From positions 4,799,001-4,863,000 of the forward strand of contig NZ_CP071793.1 in assembly GCF_017498545.1 (NCBI RefSeq): a stretch of DNA of 64,000 nucleotides, given 5' to 3'. Of the stretch, positions 59,792 to 64,000 are shown piece by piece (position 1 is the first letter of the stretch; every line of letters starts with the position of its first letter). A program made the position numbers and the translations under genes. The notes below the pieces were generated by a model that searched no databases, was not told the origin of the DNA, and worked only from the letters and a program-made list of their open reading frames with translations. This DNA comes from Sulfidibacter corallicola. GTDB taxonomy: Bacteria; Acidobacteriota; Holophagae; Acanthopleuribacterales; Acanthopleuribacteraceae.

Positions 59792-62203
59792 CTACAAGCG
59801 GAAGCCGGTGTCGCGTTCGGCCTCGGCGATCACCGGCAGGGTTTTCAGGACGGCGTCGGGATTGAGGGAGATGCTGTCGATGCCCACATCCACCAGGAAT
59901 TTTGCGAAATCGGGATAGTCACTGGGTGCCTGGCCGCAGATCCCGATCTTGCGACCGGCGGCTTTGGCTTTCGCGATGACTTCGCATATCATGCGCTTCA
60001 CGGCGGGATCGCGTTCGTCGAAGATGTGGGCCACCGTGCCGGAATCGCGATCCACGCCCAGCGCCAGTTGGGTCAGGTCGTTGGAGCCGATCGAAAAGCC
60101 GTCGAAGATGCGCGCGAATTCCTCGGCCATCAGGACGTTGCTGGGGATCTCGCACATCACGTAGACTTCCAACCCGTTATGGCCGCGGCTCAAGCCGTGT
60201 TTCGCCATTTCCGCGAGCACCTTCTCGCCTTCTTCCACGGTGCGGCAAAACGGAATCATCACCTTGAGGTTGTTCAGGCCCATGTCCTCGCGAACCCTCT
60301 TGACCGCCCGACATTCCAGGCCGAAGCCGTCCCGGTAGCGCGGATCGTAATAGCGCGAGGCACCGCGCCAGCCCAACATCGGATTTTCCTCTTCGGGCTC
60401 GAACAGCTCACCACCGATCAGGTGTGCGTACTCGTTGGTTTTGAAATCGCTCAGGCGCACGATCACTTCCTTGGGAAAGAAGGCGGCCGCAATCGAGCCC
60501 ATCCCTTGAGCCAGGCGATCGATGAAGTAGTCGCGCTTGTCCGCATAACCGTTGGTGAGTCGTTCGATGCGCCGGCGCAGCTTGAGATCTTGGATCCGAT
60601 CGAAACCCACCAACGCCATCGGGTGGATGTGAACCTGGTTGTTGATGATGAATTCGATGCGCGCCAGACCGACGCCGTCATTGGGTAGGAAGGACCAGGA
60701 AAAGGCCTTGTCCGGATCGGCCAGGTTCATCATCACCTTGGTTTGCAGTTTCGGGATGTCCTCTTCCCGAATGCGGGTCGCCTCGATGTCCAGCAGGCCG
60801 CGATAGACGTGGCCCACCTCGCCCTCGGCGCAACTGACCGTGACTTCCTGCCCGGTCGCGAGAATGCCGGTTCCGTTGCCCGTACCCACGATCGCCGGGA
60901 TCCCCAGCTCGCGACTGACGATCGCCGCGTGACAGGTGCGCCCACCGCGATCGGTGACCACCGCCGCGGCCCTTTTGAGGGCCGGTTCCCAATCCGGGTC
61001 GGTTTTTTCCGTGACCAGCACCTCACCGGGCTGAAGCAGATCCAAATCGGCCACGGAGCGAATGACATGGGCCTTGCCGGCACCGATCCACTCGCCCACG
61101 CTCTTTCCGCTGACCAGCACCTCGCCGGGCTCTTTCAGCGCGTAGCGCACCGAATACCGTTGGGAGCCTTGGGAACGCACGGTTTCCGGGCGCGCCTGAA
61201 CGACGTAGAGCTGACCGGTGAGGCCGTCTTTGGCCCATTCGATATCCATCGGCGTCGGATGGCCGTGTTTGGCGGAGTAGTGTTCCTCGATGAGGCAACC
61301 CCAGCGAGCCAATTGCAGGATCTCGTCGTCCGCGAGGCACCACGTCGCCCGCTTGGCGGAAGATACCCTGTGCTGGCGCACCATCTTGGCGCCGCCCTCC
61401 GCGTAGACCAGCTCGAGCTCCTTCCTGCCGAGTTTCTTGCGCAAAATGGGGCGGAACCCACCCAGAAGCGTCGGCTTGAAGACCTGGAACTCGTCCGGCG
61501 TCACCGCACCCTGCACCACGTTTTCGCCGAGTCCCCAAGCGCCGTTGATGACCACCAGGTCGCGGAACCCACTTTCGGGATCCAGGGTGAACATGACCCC
61601 CGATGAGGCCTTGTCCGAACGAACCATGCGTTGGACGCCGATCGAGAGCGCCACGTCCTGGCTGTCGAAGCCCTGCTCGTGACGATACGAAATCGCGCGA
61701 TCGGTGAACAGTGAGGCGAAACAGCGCTTACAGGCATCGAGCAGCGCGGCCTCACCCACGACATTCAGGTAGGTTTCCTGTTGGCCCGCGAAACTGGCGG
61801 TGGGCAGGTCCTCGGCGGTGGCGCTGCTGCGCACGGCCACGTCCACGAACCCGTTTTCGCCGCACAGGTCGCGGTAGGCATCGAGTATCGCCCGATTGAG
61901 CGCATCGGAAAAGCGGCCTGCCATGATGGCTTCGCGCAGTTGGCGACCCTTTCGTTTCAGGTCGGCCAGGTTTTCGGGTTCCAGGCCCGCGAGGATGGCC
62001 TGCAACGTGTCTTGGAGGTCGTTTTCGATGATGAAACGTCGATAGGCGTGGGCGGTTACGGCAAAACCCTCGGGCACGGCGATGCCCTTGTCGCGAAGGG
62101 CGCAAAACATTTCGCCGAGAGATGCGTTCTTGCCGCCGACGCGCGGTAGGTCGTCGATCCGAATCTGGTGAAAGCCGAGAACCAGGTCTTCCGGTGCGTT
62201 CAT
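59792..62203 (-). CDS. ppsA: Phosphoenolpyruvate synthase
   Basis: This 803-residue enzyme has the ATP-binding domain (RVGGKNASLGEM, VRSSATAEDLPTASFAGQQ), the phospho-histidine domain (GGRTCHAAIVSRELGIPAI) and the C-terminal PEP/pyruvate barrel (GIGLARIEF-like region VGLARIEFIIN, SIGSNDLTQLALGVDRDSG, GICGQAPSDYPDF). It makes PEP from pyruvate and ATP, feeding gluconeogenesis. Start ATG 62203 follows GAGGAG by 8 nt; upstream in-frame residues lack similarity. It is the first gene of the hydrogenase unit, 11 nt before hydB, so PEP synthesis and H2/NAD(P)H exchange are co-expressed. Confidence 0.95.
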   Translation of the reverse strand: MNAPEDLVLGFHQIRIDDLPRVGGKNASLGEMFCALRDKGIAVPEGFAVTAHAYRRFIIENDLQDTLQAILAGLEPENLADLKRKGRQLREAIMAGRFSDALNRAILDAYRDLCGENGFVDVAVRSSATAEDLPTASFAGQQETYLNVVGEAALLDACKRCFASLFTDRAISYRHEQGFDSQDVALSIGVQRMVRSDKASSGVMFTLDPESGFRDLVVINGAWGLGENVVQGAVTPDEFQVFKPTLLGGFRPILRKKLGRKELELVYAEGGAKMVRQHRVSSAKRATWCLADDEILQLARWGCLIEEHYSAKHGHPTPMDIEWAKDGLTGQLYVVQARPETVRSQGSQRYSVRYALKEPGEVLVSGKSVGEWIGAGKAHVIRSVADLDLLQPGEVLVTEKTDPDWEPALKRAAAVVTDRGGRTCHAAIVSRELGIPAIVGTGNGTGILATGQEVTVSCAEGEVGHVYRGLLDIEATRIREEDIPKLQTKVMMNLADPDKAFSWSFLPNDGVGLARIEFIINNQVHIHPMALVGFDRIQDLKLRRRIERLTNGYADKRDYFIDRLAQGMGSIAAAFFPKEVIVRLSDFKTNEYAHLIGGELFEPEEENPMLGWRGASRYYDPRYRDGFGLECRAVKRVREDMGLNNLKVMIPFCRTVEEGEKVLAEMAKHGLSRGHNGLEVYVMCEIPSNVLMAEEFARIFDGFSIGSNDLTQLALGVDRDSGTVAHIFDERDPAVKRMICEVIAKAKAAGRKIGICGQAPSDYPDFAKFLVDVGIDSISLNPDAVLKTLPVIAEAERDTGFRL

Positions 62204-62679
62204 CTTCGCAGCTCCTCGAAAGGATGGATTTGAACGATGAAATTGCAACACCGCTGCCAGCGGCCCCCAGGATCCGGGAAAAGCGACCGCCACGTAATAT
62301 TCCGCACCCCCATCGCGGTAACAGAAGCCAAGCACACCAGAATCAAGCTGATAGATAACTTTAAAATGCGATTGGGACGCACTCTGAACCGCACTGGGAC
62401 GGTCGTTTAGGTCCAGCCCCCCGCCGGGTGTTCGCCTGCAGCCCGGCCCGTTGAAAGGCCGCTCGAGCGATGTGTGAAAATTCCGCAACTTGGGGAATTT
62501 TCCCCAAGCGGTCGAACGCCGGAGTCGATCCCGAACGCGGCGATGCGAGGCCCAAACCCCACTTTTTCCCCCTTGGCCGGCCGGGGAAATCGGCGGTCGG
62601 GTCGCCAACGGCCTGGCATATCAATTGCCTTTTCGGAGAACACCGATTCATCAGTTCCACATCATTCAAGGGGGTAGCC
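62204..62679. other. Divergent promoter region of ppsA-hyd and acs
   Basis: These 476 bp separate the ppsA-hydrogenase unit from the acetyl-CoA synthetase gene and should carry both promoters. It contains two overlapping perfect 9-bp inverted repeats (62476-62508) and an AT-rich patch near 62350-62370. No gene is supported. Confidence 0.5.
62476..62508. promoter_or_regulatory. Overlapping palindromes in the ppsA/acs promoter region
   Basis: GAAAATTCC (62476-62484) pairs with GGAATTTTC (62494-62502), and CTTGGGGAA (62489-62497) with TTCCCCAAG (62500-62508). The two share bases, so as RNA or cruciform they would be mutually exclusive; as DNA they could be binding sites for a dimeric regulator. 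They lie ~170-200 nt before the acs start. Confidence 0.5.
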
Positions 62680-64000
62680 GTGAGGACTGCCATCATTGAA
62701 AAAAGGCCTCGGGCATCGGACCCCAGTCCTAACCTGACCGCTGCCGAGGCCGCATCGTTTCGATACGACCGGGCTGCGCGCGATTTCCAGGGGCTCCCGG
62801 ACGGCAAGGGCCTGAACATCGCCTTCGAGGCGATCGATCGCCACGCGGCGGGCCCCCTTGCCGAAACGGATGCCCTGCGATGGTTGGGTCTGCACGGCGA
62901 GGAAGAGGTCTACACCTATCGAATGCTGCGTGCCTGGTCCAACCGTTTCGCCAACGTACTGAAGGGACTCGGCGTCACACCCGGTGAGCGGGTATTCGCG
63001 CTCATGCCGCGCCTGCCCGAGCTCTACATCGCCACCTTCGGGATCCTCAAGGCGCGCTGCGTGTTCTCCCCGCTCTTTTCCGCCTTCGGGCCCGAACCGA
63101 TTCAGGCCCGCATGGCCCTGGGACAGGGAACCGTGCTGCTGACCACCCCGCGCCTCTACAAAACCAAGGTGGCCGCCATTCGCAAGCGACTGCCGGATCT
63201 CCAGCACGTCATCCTGGTGGGACGGGGCCACCAATCCGCCGAAATCCCGGGCACCCTGGATTTCGCGTCGCTGGTGAACGAGGCCAGCGACGACTACGAG
63301 ATCGGTCCCACCCCACCCGAAACCATGGCCTTGCTTCATTTCACCAGCGGCACCACCGGTACGCCCAAGGGAGCGGTGCACGTCCATGACGCGGCGTTGC
63401 ACCACTACGTGACCGGTAAATACGCCCTCGACCTGCATCCCCGGGACATTTTCTGGTGTACCGCCGACCCCGGTTGGGTCACCGGCACCACCTACGGCAT
63501 CATCAGCCCCTTCCTCAACGGTGTGACCAGCGTGGTCGACGTGGCGGAATTCGACGCCGATCGCTGGTACCGAATCCTCCACGACGAACAGGTCAGCGTG
63601 TGGTACACCGCACCCACGGCCATTCGCATGTTGATGAAGGCCGGGGCCGAAAAAGCCCGCGAATACACCTTTCCCCACCTGCGCTTCATCGCTTCGGTCG
63701 GCGAGCCGCTCAATCCGGAAGCGGTCCATTGGGGCACGGCCCACCTGGGGCTGCCGATCCACGACAACTGGTGGCAAACCGAAACGGGCGGCATCATGAT
63801 CGCCAACACCGCGGCCATGGACGTGAAACCCGGCTCCATGGGCAAACCGCTGCCCGCAATCGAGGCCGCCGTGGTTCGTCGCGAAGGCGGACGCATCGTT
63901 CCGATCGAGGAACCCGAGGTCGAGGGCGAGCTGGCGATTCGCACCGGGTGGCCTTCGATGTTTCGCGACTACCTGAACCAACCCGAACGCTATGCCGCCT
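62680..64000 (+). CDS. acs: Acetyl-CoA synthetase (AMP-forming), 3' end outside window
   Basis: 440 codons are visible and open to the window edge. The adenylation P-loop is TSGTTGTPKG (~222-231), followed by WCTADPGWVTGTTYG, SVGEPLNPEAV and DNWWQTETGG, all typical of short-chain acyl-CoA synthetases of the AcsA type. ARMALGQGTVLLTT is at the family's usual place. The expected reaction activates acetate to acetyl-CoA; propionate is possible. It starts at GTG 62680 with a weak AAGGGGG site 5 nt upstream. It is divergent from ppsA, which fits acetate assimilation coupled to gluconeogenesis. Confidence 0.93.
   Translation, partial: MRTAIIEKRPRASDPSPNLTAAEAASFRYDRAARDFQGLPDGKGLNIAFEAIDRHAAGPLAETDALRWLGLHGEEEVYTYRMLRAWSNRFANVLKGLGVTPGERVFALMPRLPELYIATFGILKARCVFSPLFSAFGPEPIQARMALGQGTVLLTTPRLYKTKVAAIRKRLPDLQHVILVGRGHQSAEIPGTLDFASLVNEASDDYEIGPTPPETMALLHFTSGTTGTPKGAVHVHDAALHHYVTGKYALDLHPRDIFWCTADPGWVTGTTYGIISPFLNGVTSVVDVAEFDADRWYRILHDEQVSVWYTAPTAIRMLMKAGAEKAREYTFPHLRFIASVGEPLNPEAVHWGTAHLGLPIHDNWWQTETGGIMIANTAAMDVKPGSMGKPLPAIEAAVVRREGGRIVPIEEPEVEGELAIRTGWPSMFRDYLNQPERYAA

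Noticed and set aside
62489..62508. Palindrome resembling a eukaryotic NF-kappaB site
   Set aside because: The match is a chance consequence of the G-run/C-run palindrome; it has no meaning in a bacterium. The palindrome itself is kept as a finding.

Overview
The window is GC-rich DNA from a Gram-negative-type bacterium. An Mla lipid-transport operon and two TonB-like proteins imply an outer membrane. Eukaryote-style Ser/Thr kinases, a PP2C phosphatase, a DUF4388 protein, a large alpha-2-macroglobulin and a dockerin-tailed beta-helix protein suggest Acidobacteriota or a nearby lineage such as Myxococcota; that placement is an inference. I found no rRNA, tRNA, CRISPR array, transposase or phage gene. 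Genes are closely packed, and many neighbours overlap by 4 nt (ATGA or GTGA).

Left part (1-24046): the end of a TonB-like gene, a secreted DUF4097 protein with seven His-Lys-Gly repeats, a DegT aminotransferase and a family-5 nucleotidyltransferase. Next come two unknown proteins translationally coupled to a HEAT-repeat Ser/Thr kinase, facing a PP2C phosphatase, then an Rrf2 regulator, a leucine-rich-variant repeat protein, YigZ, a D-lactate dehydrogenase-like enzyme and Hsp33. They are followed by a TPR-like protein, a GlmU-like acetyltransferase lacking a recognisable uridyltransferase domain, FabI, a periplasmic thioredoxin-like protein, ornithine carbamoyltransferase, a 1099-residue transmembrane kinase and GatB.

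Middle part (24323-49464): mlaE-mlaF-mlaD plus a lipoprotein; DnaG followed by a secreted unknown; a DUF4388 protein coupled to a coiled-coil TonB-like protein; PruA; an aldo/keto reductase; the 2023-residue alpha-2-macroglobulin; the beta-helix protein; a second DUF4097 protein with Ser-Val-Ser-Gly repeats; and a UbiB-type kinase.

Right part (49906-64000): one tightly coupled 12-gene unit reading leftward, ppsA-hydB-(cNMP-fold protein)-hydG-hydD-hydA-protease-hypA-hypF-hypC-hypD-hypE. It encodes a group-3b-like NAD(P)-linked bidirectional [NiFe] hydrogenase with most of its maturation set. A divergent acetyl-CoA synthetase runs off the end. Together these link acetate activation, PEP synthesis and hydrogen/NAD(P)H exchange. 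HypA lacks its zinc-finger domain and no hypB is present, so nickel insertion may be unusual.

The most interesting non-coding signal is a dispersed palindromic repeat family of about 150-270 bp. Four copies were found by eye (about 18457-18700, 43085-43352, 43396-43541 and 49588-49740), in both orientations and in two subfamilies. Two copies have GTAGGTTG/CAACCTAC inverted ends, and their internal hairpins differ in sequence while staying paired. Other non-coding signals are a structured intergenic region (495-789), an operator-like dyad before the Rrf2 gene, an 11-bp tandem repeat (35241-35291) and overlapping palindromes in the ppsA/acs divergent promoter region.
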